Source: Neocallimastix lanati (nom. inval.) (lineage: Eukaryota; Neocallimastigomycota; Neocallimastigomycetes; Neocallimastigales; Neocallimastigaceae). Taken from it: 64,000 nt of DNA. Each line of letters begins with the position of its first letter. Position 1 is the first letter of the stretch. The notes beneath the pieces are model-generated. The model saw only the letters and a program-made list of their open reading frames with translations. It did no database searches and had not been told where the DNA came from. Shown here piece after piece: positions 13,896-25,625 of this stretch. The DNA is taken from the NCBI GenBank assembly GCA_016946835.1, contig JACVTC010000233.1, positions 60,001-124,000 on the forward strand. The letters are read 5' to 3'. The translations under genes were made by a program, and so were the position numbers.

Positions 13896-13979
13896 AAACC
13901 TAGCTAGTTGATCATCATATGTTTTTGATCGTTCAACTGGTCAAAAACATGCTCAGAATTCTAAAAACTAGCTAGGTTT
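13896..13979. repeat. Nested inverted repeat (hairpin or cruciform)
   Basis: The outer 14-nt arms (13896-13909 and 13966-13979, core AACCTAGCTAGTT) are perfect inverted copies. Inside them, ATGTTTTTGA (13919-13928) pairs with TCAAAAACAT (13941-13950). It lies just after the LINE remnant. It could be a small foldback transposon or a terminator-like structure. Confidence 0.75.
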
Positions 13980-14290
13980 GCAATCACTAAAAACACTATC
14001 ATGTATATATAATCATCACAGTTTTGAACTTCATGAATTCTGAACTTGTATTAATTAATTGAACAACATCCCAGTTTTAACATTCATTAAACTTCAAAAT
14101 CTATATTATTCATAGTATTTCATAGCTGTTTTGATCATTGAATTAATTAGGCCTAAAAATATTAATTAAATATATTAGTTTTTATGATTTATTTTATCAA
14201 AAACTATGCTATGACATCTATTGATTAAGCCTTCAAAATTTAGATATATATCAACAATATGGTTTTTATAACAAAATATATGCAAAATGC

Positions 14291-14493
14291 TATGATTTTA
14301 AAACCAAGAAAACACTCAAAGAATCCGTTATGCAATGCTGCTCACGGAGACAAGCGAGAAAATCGAGCACGGAACGCAGTGGAGCTGCCCAGATTTGTCG
14401 AGATTAGTCGGGAGTGAGCAAATGCAGTAACCAAACAATCCAAAAAAAAAAAATAAAATAAAAAACAAGTGTTTTCTGGGTTTTAAAATCATA
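14291..14493. mobile_element. 203-bp MITE-like foldback element with GC-richer core
   Basis: Terminal inverted repeats of 26 nt (14291-14316 and 14468-14493) differ at one position. Pairing continues imperfectly inward (GCTGCTCAC near 14335 against GTGAGC near 14415). The core (about 14325-14440) is much richer in G and C than its surroundings and is followed by an A-run. There is no ORF, so it is probably a non-autonomous DNA transposon. A decayed SINE inside an inverted repeat is the alternative. Confidence 0.6.
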
Positions 14494-14566
14494 TTGAGTT
14501 TTTAACAAACTTAATACCTCTAATTTGTCAATCTTTTAGATTGATGATGAAATGGTATTCCGTTGA

Positions 14567-14716
14567 ATCTACCATTGCCAAGAGCGTCGACGACGAAATG
14601 ATACAGATTCGTTAGATAACATTAATACTGAAATTATTACTCGCAATAATGGACGTGGTGTTATCATCGAGGAATGGGAAAATTTAGAGGCTATTGTTTC
14701 TAACGTACTTTTATAA
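14567..14716 (+). pseudogene. C-terminal fragment of a mobile-element protein (IIEEWE tail)
   Basis: An open frame bounded upstream by TGA (14564-14566) and ending in TAA encodes about 49 residues. It has RRRRNDTDS followed by GVIIEEWENLEAIVSNVLL. The same tail, in a different state of decay, occurs at about 42540-42660 (RQRRNSD..GIIID..EWEELDIEAI). The shared arrangement suggests the C-terminus of one transposon-encoded protein, perhaps a LINE ORF1. The function is not recognised. Confidence 0.5.
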
Positions 14717-14933
14717 TTTTATAATATAAAATGTTTTATTTCATGTATTTTATTTGTTATTTTTTCATTTAAATCATGTAATTTTATTTTTATTATAAAT
14801 TAAATAAAGTTATTCTCCTAGTCTAAAAAAAAAAATAAAAGTAAAAATAAGATTGAAAGGAAATTTATATAATAAAAAATTATAAATAAAACAATCATTA
14901 TAACTATAGTTATAATGTATTATTTTTAATAAT

Positions 14934-14984
<51 letters not shown>

Positions 14985-15264
14985 CAAAAAATATATTTAT
15001 TTAATTATGGGTAGAATTGGTATTTTATTTTCATGTTTTTTGTTAATATTATTTAATTTTTCTTTTCTTTTCTTTGGTAAAATAGTATAGATTTATTTTA
15101 GTTTTATTTTAGTTTTCTCATTTAATATTGGTTTAAAAGAATGTTAATATATATAATGTTAAAAATAAAGAAATTTAGATTTTTGATTTTAATAGGCTAA
15201 AGATTAATTATTATTAATCTATTAATCTACAAATTTTAATAGTATTATCATTTTTTTATAAATT
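14717..15264. other. AT-rich intergenic region with 50-nt T-run
   Basis: No gene is seen. A homopolymer T-run covers about 14935-14984. The sequence to the right is the 3' flank of the minus-strand receptor gene at 15265-17889. Confidence 0.6.
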
Positions 15265-15908
15265 TTATGAATTTGAAATACTTAATTTATATGAATTAGA
15301 GGTATCTACTTCATTATTATTATTATTTGAAATACTTGCTTTATGTGAATTAGTGGTATCTATTTCATTTTTATTATTATTTGAATATATAGTACTACTT
15401 CCACCATAAGATTGGGTATGCACTCTTTCATTTTTTGATGAAATATTATTTAATATATTCATACCTTTGGTTCTTGATCTTAATGCAATGTATTGTGTAG
15501 CATCTGAAGAATCATTAGTTGTACTACTATTACGATAATTACGTGAACCTCTCATTAATAAAAGAATTCTTGATCCAACCAAAGTATATACACAAATAAA
15601 ATGAAGTAAACAACTAAAAATAATTGTTATAAAGAAAAATAAAGGATAATTATCACCTCCATCTAATCTAGTGATGAGACGTCCTACAATATAATCAGAA
15701 ATATTAGTACTGAAAATAACAAAGGTATAACAAATATCACCAAATTTTTTTGAATAACTTCCAGTGGCAACAATCATAAATATAAGAGCAATAAACTATA
15801 TAAAGAAAAATAGTAAGAAAAAAATAATAGTATAATAATATAATTTAATATTATATTTAATAATATATTTTAGAAATATATATATATATTTATATTTATA
15901 CATTTTCT

Positions 15909-15951
<43 letters not shown>

Positions 15952-17889
15952 GAATAAAAATAAAAATGTACATACAATGAAAGAAAGGTATCCTTGATAT
16001 ATTCCATTAAGAGTTTTAAAATTTGAATAATATCCTACAGGAATACGAGCATATCTTACAGAACCAATAGATTCATAATAAAATCTACATGTAAAAACAA
16101 TTATTATTCTGTATAACACAGCCAGAAAAATAACTGAAAAAACTATTATAAATAAGCGTTTATTATTTAAAGTATATACTATTAAAGTTTTTGTTTTATA
16201 AATACGGTAAATACGATAAGCAACCGCAAACATTGGAATATATATTAAATTTGTTCCAAGAGTATCAATAATAAGGAATAGTTTTATTTTTAAAAGGGAA
16301 TAAGGTGGAATGAATTTCAATACTTTTATCAAATTTAAAATACATCCGAGTACAATGAAATTACAAAATATAGGTGATATGACTTTCATGTATGGATGAT
16401 TTTTTAATTTGATAGTCATATAGATATAAAAAGTAAAAAATAGGATGGTTATCGTGCTAACTAAAATGGATAATATTCCATAGATACCTAAATGATCAGT
16501 GATAAATTTATATACATTAGTTAATGAAAATTTTATATAATCCAAATCATTTGTAATAAAATAATTTTTAAATCGAATTGGAATTAAACATAATATTTCA
16601 AAAAATGGTACCATGGTATCTGATTTAAAAATATCTCTAATGTATAATTTTTTCGTTTTTTCCATTACTTGACATAGTATTGGATTATCTTGACAATAAT
16701 TTTGTAAATCTTGATCGGTATCCATTTTAGAAAAATCAAATGTTGGAATACTTCCAAAATTTTTTGCTCTAAATAATTGAGCATCTTTATCGGTTAGAAT
16801 GAGAGCAATTTCAGCTAAAAGTTCAGGATTAATTTTACTAAATTTATTTGCTACTAAATATTTATGAGTTGTAGCTGTTTGATATTTTGGTGGTAGAGAT
16901 AAAGGAATTTCATAATTTGAATATTCTGATCTAAAAATATAATGATGAGAAGCTTTTGCTTTAAAAAATGATGAATTATTTTTTTTAAAATAATTATAGG
17001 CATCATCTAAACTGGTTAAAGCAGCATTTCTTGCATTATTTTTTTCCGAAAAAGTTCTTACTAAATCACGAAATTCTGTATAGTAGTTGGTCGAAGATTT
17101 ATTTGTAAATAAATCCATGTAATTTGAATCATATTCCGGTGATAAATTATAATGATTACTAGTATATTCAATTACAAAATTTAATAAGTCATTATCATCG
17201 CCGAAAGCCACTCTCAGTGGTTGAGCATTGCTTTCCATTTGCTTGATTAAATCATTCCATGTATAATTTTCCATATTTTGTAATAAGAGTTGAGTATCAT
17301 TATAAGATTTTGAATATTTTTCATCTTTTCCATGATAATATAAAACATCGAAATCGTATTCGAAAGGAATTCCAATAATTTTATTTTCATAAATGCCGTA
17401 ACTTAAAATTTTCGGATCATGAAATTCCAAATCTTTTTTATTTATATATTTTGATAAATCATGCAATAATTCAAGAGAAGGTTGTCTATATTTTATTTCA
17501 CTCAAGATTAATGGAGATTCCATTAAAGCCATTTCATTAAATAAGATTCGTTCATCCATCACAACAAAATCATATTCTTTTTTTGATAATTTTGATGCTA
17601 AATCATTCATATAATTTAAAGCCACTGGTTGTCCACTACTTTCCACTGGTAAATATGGATAAAAATATATATCAATTTCATAATTATTTAAAATTTCATG
17701 ATTCTTTGTTTTTTCAATAAAATAATTATTTAATTCTTTCCTATATCTTTCCCATTCCTCACGAGGAATATTATCAGGCATATCTGGTTGTTTCATACAT
17801 ATTTTTATTCTTTGTTTATCTGCCCATATTATTTTTGATAAAAACAACAAATAAATTAAAAAAACTTTTAAAATATTTCGAAAATTCAT
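15265..17889 (-). CDS. Receptor: solute-binding ectodomain fused to class C-like 7TM, copy 1
   Basis: Two exons were read on the minus strand: 17889-15976 (638 codons) and 15795-15265. The 180-bp GT..AG intron contains a 27-T/A homopolymer. The product is about 814 residues. After a signal peptide (MNFRNILKVFLIYLLFLSK..), residues 25 to about 425 look like a type II periplasmic (bacterial family 1-like) solute-binding domain. TM segments follow at roughly 465-492, 501-526, 531-560, 579-600, 627-648, 655-675 and 685-712, as in class C GPCRs. The expected role is sensing an extracellular small molecule, possibly a sugar or amino acid, and signalling through G proteins. The ligand cannot be read from sequence. 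The cytoplasmic tail is Ser/Asn-rich with a two-fold repeat of E-x-D-T-x-N-S-x-K. The tandem near-identical copy at 19235-21732 points to a very recent duplication. Confidence 0.85.
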
Positions 17890-18049
17890 TATTTTTATTA
17901 TTATTATTTATTAAAATTTATTATTATTATTATTTATAAATAATTATATTAAATATAAAATTAAATGACTAATATATGTTTTATTCTTTTTTTTAATATC
18001 CTAATTTTTTTAAAATTATTTGTTTAATTAATGTATTATTTATGCTTTT

Positions 18050-18084
<35 letters not shown>

Positions 18085-18252
18085 ACTGAATAAGAAATAT
18101 TTTTTTAAAAGTTATAAATATGATTAAAATATAACTTCTCAATCAAATATCAAAATTTACTTATTAATATTTAATTGAAAGAAATGCATATCTTTTATAA
18201 TTATGAAATTATAATTTTTTTTTCTTTTCATTTTTTTACTTTTTTTTAAATA

Positions 18253-18309
<57 letters not shown>

Positions 18310-18390
18310 ATTTAAAAATTATAAAAGTTTAAAAATTAAAAATTATTTATCCTAATTATTAGTAAAGAATTAAAATTAACCATATTGATT

Positions 18391-18426
<36 letters not shown>

Positions 18427-19234
18427 GAATTATTATAATAAACTTTAAAAATATGAAAATATTTCTTAAAATTTAAAAATTTTAGATTTAAATATCACTA
18501 TACATAATTTATATTCGTAAGTAATTAAAAATTATTTGTAATTGTAGAAATTAATAAAAAAGATATTCATGTTTGTTTATAGTCGTTTTTATTCCTTTAA
18601 TGTTCTTATAATTTTACATAAAATATTTGAACATTGATTAAAACGTTGTTTTTCATTTAATAATTATACCTTTTTTATTTAAATAAATCAATTTTTTTTA
18701 ATATAATTATTTTATATATTATTCATAAGTTCTTTCAGTAATTAATTATATGTATATAAATATATATTTTAGAAATTTAAAATATTTATATTTAATTTTA
18801 ATTATAATTTATATAATAAAATTTTAATAAAATTATAAAATATAAAAATGAAAAAGTTAACTTAATCTTTGGTATATATAAAATTTTAAAGATTAAGTTT
18901 TAATATTATCATTTATTTTTGTAATTAGTGTTTTGTTTTAAATTTATTATATTTTTTTATATACTTTTTATTTTTTGATTACTTAATCTTTGGTATATAT
19001 ATAATTTTAAAGATTAAGTTTTAATATTATCATTTATTTTTGTAATTAGTGTTTTGTTTAAAATTTATTATATTTTTTTTATATACTTTTTATTTTTTGA
19101 TTACTAAATTAATTATAAGTTTTTTTACATTTGGATTACTTGTTTTAAATGAAGTAGTAGTATCTCTATTTATGTTGCTTGAATTTTAGGTATCCTTTTC
19201 TGAATAATTAAATCAAGAAAGAGAACTTCCAATA
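17890..19234. other. Spacer between the two receptor genes
   Basis: AT-rich. It contains T-runs near 18053-18080, 18271-18305 and 18398-18422 and the 121-bp tandem repeat at 18861-19105. About 19110-19234 reads on the minus strand as a Ser/Asn/Thr-rich, frame-disrupted remnant of a receptor-type tail (RDTTTSFKTSNP). The first 45 bases match the 5' flank of the other receptor copy. Confidence 0.6.
18861..19105. repeat. 121-bp tandem repeat, each unit starting with a hairpin
   Basis: Two adjacent copies begin at 18861 and 18982. Each starts with CTTAATCTTT, an 17-nt loop and the inverted copy AAAGATTAAG. They lie just downstream of the second receptor gene. Confidence 0.8.
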
Positions 19235-19736
19235 CTATTTCTCGATGTTAAATATACTAAATCTTTTTATTATACTCATAATTCTGATTCCTGGTCTTAA
19301 TGCAATGTATTGTGTAGCATCTGAAGAATCATTAGTTGTACTACTATTACGATAATTACGTGAACCTCTCATTAATAAAAGAATTCTTGATCCAACCAAA
19401 GTATATACACAAATAAAATGAAGTAAACAACTAAAAATAATTGTTATAAAGAAAAATAAAGGATAATTATCACCTCCATCTAATCTAGTGATGAGACGTC
19501 CTACAATATAATCAGAAATATTAGTACTGAAAATAACAAAGGTATAACAAATATCACCAAATTTTTTTGAATGACTTCCAGTGGCAACAATCATAAATAT
19601 AAGAGCAATAAACTATATAAAGAAAAATAGTAAGAAAAAAATAATAGTATAATAATATAATTTAATATTATATTTAATTAATAATATATTTTAGAAATAT
19701 ATATATATATATATATTTATATTTATACATTTTCTT

Positions 19737-19793
<57 letters not shown>

Positions 19794-21732
19794 GGAATAA
19801 AAATAAAAATGTACATACAATGAAAGAAAGGTATCCTTGATATATTCCATTAAGAGTTTTAAAATTTGAATAATATCCTACAGGAATACGAGCATATCTT
19901 ACAGAACCAATAGATTCATAATAAAATCTACATGTAAAAACAATTATTATTCTGTATAATACAGCCAGAAAAATAACTGAAAAAACTATTATAAATAAGC
20001 GTTTATTATTTAAAGTATATACTATTAAAGTTTTTGTTTTATAAATACGGTAAATACGATAAGCAACCGCAAACATTGGAATATATATTAAATTTGTTCC
20101 AAGAGTATCAATAATAAGGAATAGTTTTATTTTTAAAAGGGAATAAGGTGGAATGAATTTCAATACTTTTATCAAATTTAAAATACATCCGAGTACAATG
20201 AAATTACAAAATATAGGTGATATGACTTTCATGTATGGATGATTTTTTAATTTGATAGTCATATAGATATAAAAAGTAAAAAATAGGATGGTTATCGTGC
20301 TAACTAAAATGGATAATATTCCATAGATACCCAAATGATCAGTGATAAATTTATATACATTAGTTAATGAAAATTTTATATAATCCAAATCATTTGTAAT
20401 AAAATAATTTTTAAATCGAATTGGAATTAAATATAATATTTCAAAAAATGGTACCATGGTATCTGATTTAAAAATATCTCTAATGTATAATTTTTTCATT
20501 TTTTCCATTACTTGACATAGTATTGGATTATCTTGACAATAATTTTGTAAATCTTGATCGGTATCCATTTTAGAAAAATCAAATGTTGGAATACTTCCAA
20601 AATTTTTTGCTCTAAATAATTGAGCATCTTTATCGGTTAGAATGAGAGCAATTTCAGCTAAAAGTTCAGGATTAATTTTACTAAATTTATTTGCTACTAA
20701 ATATTTATGAGTTGTAGCTGTTTGATATTTTGGTGGTAGAGATAAAGGAATTTCATAATTTGAATATTCTGATCTAAAAATATAATGATGAGAAGCTTTT
20801 GCTTTAAAAAATGATGAATTATTTTTTTTAAAATAATTATAGGCATCATCTAAACTGGTTAAAGCAGCATTTCTTGCATTATTTTTTTCCGAAAAAGTTC
20901 TTACTAAATCACGAAATTCTGTATAGTAGTTGGTCGAAGATTTATTTGTAAATAAATCCATGTAATTTGAATCATATTCCGGTGATAAATTATAATGATT
21001 ACTAGTATATTCAATTACAAAATTTAATAAGTCATTATCATCGCCGAAAGCCACTCTCAGTGGTTGAGCATTGCTTTCCATTTGCTTGATTAAATCATTC
21101 CATGTATAATTTTCCATATTTTGTAATAAGAGTTGAGTATCATTATAAGATTTTGAATATTTTTCATCTTTTCCATGATAATATAAAACATCGAAATCGT
21201 ATTCGAAAGGAATTCCAATAATTTTATTTTCATAAATGCCGTAACTTAAAATTTTCGGATCATGAAATTCCAAATCTTTTTTATTTATATATTTTGATAA
21301 ATCATGCAATAATTCAAGAGAAGGTTGTCTATATTTTATTTCACTCAAGATTAATGGAGATTCCATTAAAGCCATTTCATTAAATAAGATTCGTTCATCC
21401 ATCACAACAAAATCATATTCTTTTTTTGATAATTTTGATGCTAAATCATTCATATAATTTAAAGCCACTGGTTGTCCATTACTTTCCACTGGTAAATATG
21501 GATAAAAATATATATCAATTTCATAATTATTTAAAATTTCATGATTCTTTGTTTTTTCAATAAAATAATTATTTAATTCTTTCCTATATCTTTCCCATTC
21601 CTCACGAGGAATATTATCAGGCATATCTGGTTGTTTCATACATATTTTTATTCTTTGTTTATCTGCCCATATTATTTTTGATAAAAACAACAAATAAATT
21701 AAAAAAACTTTTAAAATATTTCGAAAATTCAT
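19235..21732 (-). CDS. Receptor: solute-binding ectodomain fused to class C-like 7TM, copy 2
   Basis: Same architecture and exon layout as the gene at 15265-17889. Exons are 21732-19819 and 19612-19235, giving about 763 residues. The 206-bp intron has a T/A homopolymer of about 44 rather than 27. In exon 1 I count five base differences from the other copy, three of them amino-acid changes (S85N, T412M, C434Y). Exon 2 adds Y652H. Identity stops abruptly after ATQYIALR. This copy then continues with a short unrelated tail (PGIRIMSIIKRFSIFNIEK) and ends about 51 residues earlier than copy 1. Both genes lie on the same strand, so this is a direct tandem duplication. The ectodomain and all TM segments are intact, so the receptor is probably functional, with a changed cytoplasmic tail. 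Confidence 0.85.
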
Positions 21733-22724
21733 TATTTTTATTATTATTATTTATTATAATTTATTATTATTATTATTTTTTATTATTTATTATTTACAAT
21801 TTATTATTTATAATTTATTATTTATTATTTATTATTTATTATTTATTATTTATAATTTATAATTTATAATTTATTATTTATTATTTATTATTTATTATTT
21901 ATTATTTATTATTTATTATTTGTTATTTATTATTTATTTATTATATGTTATTATTTTATTATTATTTTATTATTATTATTATTATTATTTTATTATTACT
22001 ATTATTATTGTTATTGTTATTATTATTTTAATTCAAACATTTTAATATACGATGCTTTTTTTTTTTTTTAAATATGTGTTTAAATAAATTGTTATATTAA
22101 TACAAAACTTAAGTTGAATATCTTTTATAGGTGATGATATCTATTTATAATAATTTTTACATAAGTATCTATTAGAGTAATTATAGGTAATTTAAACAAC
22201 TAATTCGTAATTAAATTTTATAATAATAAATGATATAAGATTATTTCTTTTTTAATAATAATACTATAAACTATATTAATATTATCAAATAAAATTCTAA
22301 AATGGATAAAAAAAAAAACTCAAAATAAACATATATATATCTACGATATATAATATATTATAAAAAAATATAACAAATTATATTTCTTTCTAATTTTGAA
22401 ATAATTGTAAAAAAAATGAAGTTGAATATTATTTTTAAAACCTTTTACAGTGCTTTAAAATTATATATGATAAATTATTTTTATTTTATATTATTTATAC
22501 TTTAAAATCAACATAAATTTATTATGTAATATATATTTTTTTAAAAATATATAATTTTTACTTTAATATTAATATTTATTTATTAAACAGTATATAATTT
22601 AAAATTTTAAAAATATAAATGTGTACAATATTAAATTGTATCATAAAAAAAAATTATTACTTTAATTATTCTAAATAATCTAAATATTTTAAATAAAAAG
22701 GTTAAGTTATACACATATTAAATG
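21733..22724. other. Microsatellite-rich spacer upstream of receptor copy 2
   Basis: About 21733-22030 is a mix of ATT and TTATTTA-type repeats directly upstream of the minus-strand receptor start, where its promoter should be. The rest is AT-rich with no coding potential. Confidence 0.6.
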
Positions 22725-22795
22725 AATAGTGCGTTTCGCAATTGTACATTTCGAAATATGGCGTATTTTGTGTGTGGCTTGTTTTTTAATAATAA
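22725..22795. mobile_element. Possible solitary end of the MULE-like family
   Basis: The segment GTGCGTTTCGCAATTG, then TTTCGAAATATGGCGTATTT, resembles the element end at about 43770-43920 (GCATTTCGCC..TTTCGGAAAACATGGCGTAT). No transposase or opposite end was recognised nearby. Confidence 0.35.
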
Positions 22796-23027
22796 AATAA
22801 ATAAATTTTAAAAAAAATTTATTAATATTCAATTATAAAAATAATTTTTCATAATTCTTTTTTAATAGAATATATTGCAAATCCATAAAAAAAAATACTT
22901 AATAAACATTTATATATTAAATATAAAAGTTATAAACTTAATAAAATTTAAGGGTTTATTTTATTATATTTCATTTCAATATTTAAGTAGTTTATAAAAA
23001 TGATATAAAATTATTATATAAAAAAAA

Positions 23028-23300
23028 GAATAAATTTTGATAATAAATGTAATTTAGGTCTTTTTATTTATTTTATTCATTTTTTTTTTTAAAAAAGGAT
23101 AAATTTTGATAATAAATGTAATTTAGGTCTTCTTATTTATTTTATTCATTTTTTTTTTTAAAAAAGGATAAATTTTGATAATAAATATAATTTAGGTCTT
23201 TTTATTTATTTTATTAACTTCATTTTTTTTAAAAAAGGATAAATTTTGATAATAAATATAATTTAGGTCTTTTTATTTATTTTATTAACTTCATTTTTTA
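23028..23300. repeat. About four tandem copies of a 69-71-bp unit
   Basis: Units start at about 23028, 23098, 23167 and 23238 with GATAAATTTTGATAATAAAT and carry TTTAGGTCTT. The last two share a small insertion. Non-coding. It lies next to the copia 3' LTR fragment. Confidence 0.85.
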
Positions 23301-23461
23301 ATAATAATATAATTACATATTATAAACTACATGAGCAGTGCATTATTTTAATACATTATCAGGTACATGTTTTTAGTAAGTAGTCTACGTTATGCAACAA
23401 GCCACAAATTAATTATTTTATTAAATAAAATAATTAACAAAATAAACTTTATATTTTAACA
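23301..23461 (-). mobile_element. Ty1/copia 3' LTR fragment
   Basis: On the minus strand, the stop of the RNase H fragment is followed by a purine tract (AGGAGGGA) and then TGTTAAAATATAAAG. That is the start of an LTR like the one at 37505-37775. The far end of this LTR could not be fixed. Confidence 0.5.
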
Positions 23462-23467
23462 TCCCTC

Positions 23468-23735
23468 CTAAAGTTTAATTTTGGTTGAACTTTGAAAGAA
23501 CATTCTGAACTTGGTCATAGATGGTCCACTTAAATATTTTGTATATCCGTCTGCTAAATTCACTTGTGATCTTATATATTGTACATCCAATACTTTACTA
23601 CTAACTAACTCTCTAATTTTATGATATTTCAATTGGATATGTTTAGACTTAGGATTTATAGTTTCATTTTTAAAATTATAAATAGCAGCTTGATTATCAA
23701 CATTGATTTTAATTTTATTCCTAGTTCAATGAATA
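23468..23735 (-). pseudogene. Ty1/copia RNase H C-terminal fragment
   Basis: The minus-strand reading gives INVDNQAAIY, SKHIQLKYHKIRELV and QVNLADGYTKYLSG, the diagnostic end of copia-type RNase H (ADIFTK-like block). The frame ends with TAG at 23470-23468, next to the purine tract and LTR. Upstream it breaks off abruptly into gypsy-type sequence, so only the last 80-90 residues remain. Confidence 0.75.
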
Positions 23736-25029
23736 AATTTTTATACCATAGGTTTCTTTAATATCTAATCCTAAGTGCACGAAGGGACCTTCTACTTTTG
23801 TTGGATGGTTTTCAGTTGGTTCTGGATATGGTTCAGAACGGTTTAATTTGCAATTACTAACAATTCTTCAGATATCTTTAATCATATTGTTCCAGTAGAA
23901 AATTTTCTTGGGTTTTTGATATTTGTTATAGTATCCTTCGTGACTAATATTATGAGCTACTAAGATTAATTTGTATTTTTCATTTTCATCTGTTATTAGT
24001 TTTCTGTAATTTCCATTATCGATAAAGTAATCTTCTCTGCCAATGACTACTTTTCGTTGATAAATTCTTTTATAACTTTAGATAACAATTATCCATTATT
24101 TCCATTAGTTATTTTAGTTTACAAAATTTTTTGATCTTTCCTACTTTTCATTCTTGAGAGTGCATCAGCTAAAACGTTCTTTTTACCGGATTCATATTTT
24201 ATATTAATTCCAAGTATACTAGTGTTTAGACACCATCATGTCTGTCTTGCGTTCGAAGGTTCTTTATTTTTAAATTAACCAACTAATGATTTATGAATCT
24301 GCATAAGTAATTGTAGGTAATGGATTTCCTTAAATATAAAATTTAAATTTTGTCATGCAGTAAAACAAAGCGGTTACTTCCAGATCATTATTATAATTCC
24401 TCCTATCTTGATGCGTCAAGTAATATTCCTTGATATCGTTTCTTTTAGTTAAGCTTTCTATATTAACGATATCTCTGAACAAAGCATTTAAATCATTGGG
24501 TTAACTAAGGCTAAATGTTCACGCATTTTTGGATGTAAGCCTCTAATAAACATATAGATTTTTGCATCATCATTGAAGTTTGAGTATTGACTAACTTTTT
24601 GAAAGGCAGTAATATAGTTAACAACTTAGCCATATTTAAATTGATGAATACTATAGAGTTTAGCATTCGTAATAACAATTTCAACATCTGGATCACCAAA
24701 GTTTCTTCATAATTCGGCTACAAATTGTTCTATATTTTGTAAAATGGGATTATTATTTCTTCTTAAACAAGATGCCCAGTTTAAAGCTTTTCCAGTTAAA
24801 TAAGACATAATAAAGTTTACCCTAGCTACTGCATTAGTAAATTGTTGAGGATTTGCATCAATTACCAATTCGATTCTCATAAGGAAGCCATCTAATTCTC
24901 TCGTATTTCCAGAGAATGTAGGAGGGTCATTGATTATTTTAAGCTGAGGTACTTGATTTACCTGCTGTTGCTGGTTCATGTTGTCTTCCAAATTTAGATT
25001 TTGAAAAATAATGTTTAGTTCTTCCAATT
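23736..25029 (-). pseudogene. Internally deleted Ty3/gypsy copy (gag, then RNase H/integrase pieces)
   Basis: Read on the minus strand, 24979 downward is a gag whose text follows the intact element (LKIINDPPTFSG, NWASCLRRNNNP, KRNDIKEYYLTHQDRRNY). It has several stops. Near 24370 it jumps directly to RNase H (LPTITYADS; YESGKKNVLADALSRM), then to an integrase zinc-binding-like region (AHNISHEGYY..FYWNNMIKDI). Protease and reverse transcriptase are missing. The conventional ATG is at 24979; the open frame extends upstream without one. It is a non-functional deletion derivative of a family related to the element at 25626-32789. Confidence 0.8.
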
Positions 25030-25625
25030 TGAATTACCGAAAAAAAAAAATATATATATATATATTTAACTGAATTATCATATAAATGTATGTTTATTCC
25101 CTTATTTCCTTAAAGCTATCAATTTAATAATTCTTTCGTTTATTCTTTAACCGATCTATAGACTTATATATATATTATTATTATTTTGTTAATTAATTAT
25201 TTTAATCATTATAATTTATAATTGTTTCTATAAAGTTGTCAGCACTCTATCCAATTGAAAGGGTGTACGACGAGTAAACAGCACAAATATAAAATAATAA
25301 CAATAATTAATTATTTTGTTATTATATAATTAATTAATAATTTTATTAGCTATAACAAAATCAATCGTTTAAAAAGAAATCAAATTTTGGAAATGAGAAA
25401 ATAATAAATAATACTTTGCTTCTTAATTTTTGAAATTAATACTACAAGTACACTAAATAACAAAATTCAAGTGGTCGAAAAGGATTTCGAACTTAAAATT
25501 ATTATTAATAAAATGGGCGAAAAGAACTTCGAGCTTTATAATTTCTACTAAGTTATGGATAAGGGTATCGAATTGAGCTTAACCTACTAAAGAAAGCAAA
25601 TAAAATTATTATTCTCAAAAGTTAC
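25030..25625 (-). mobile_element. Leader region of the deleted gypsy copy
   Basis: On the minus strand this continues upstream of gag. Bases 25235-25290 (CACTCTATCCA..TTGAAAGGGTGT..ACGAGTAAAC) match the leader of the intact element at about 31450-31500. No ORF. The intact element is inserted at its right edge, at GTTAC. Confidence 0.6.
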
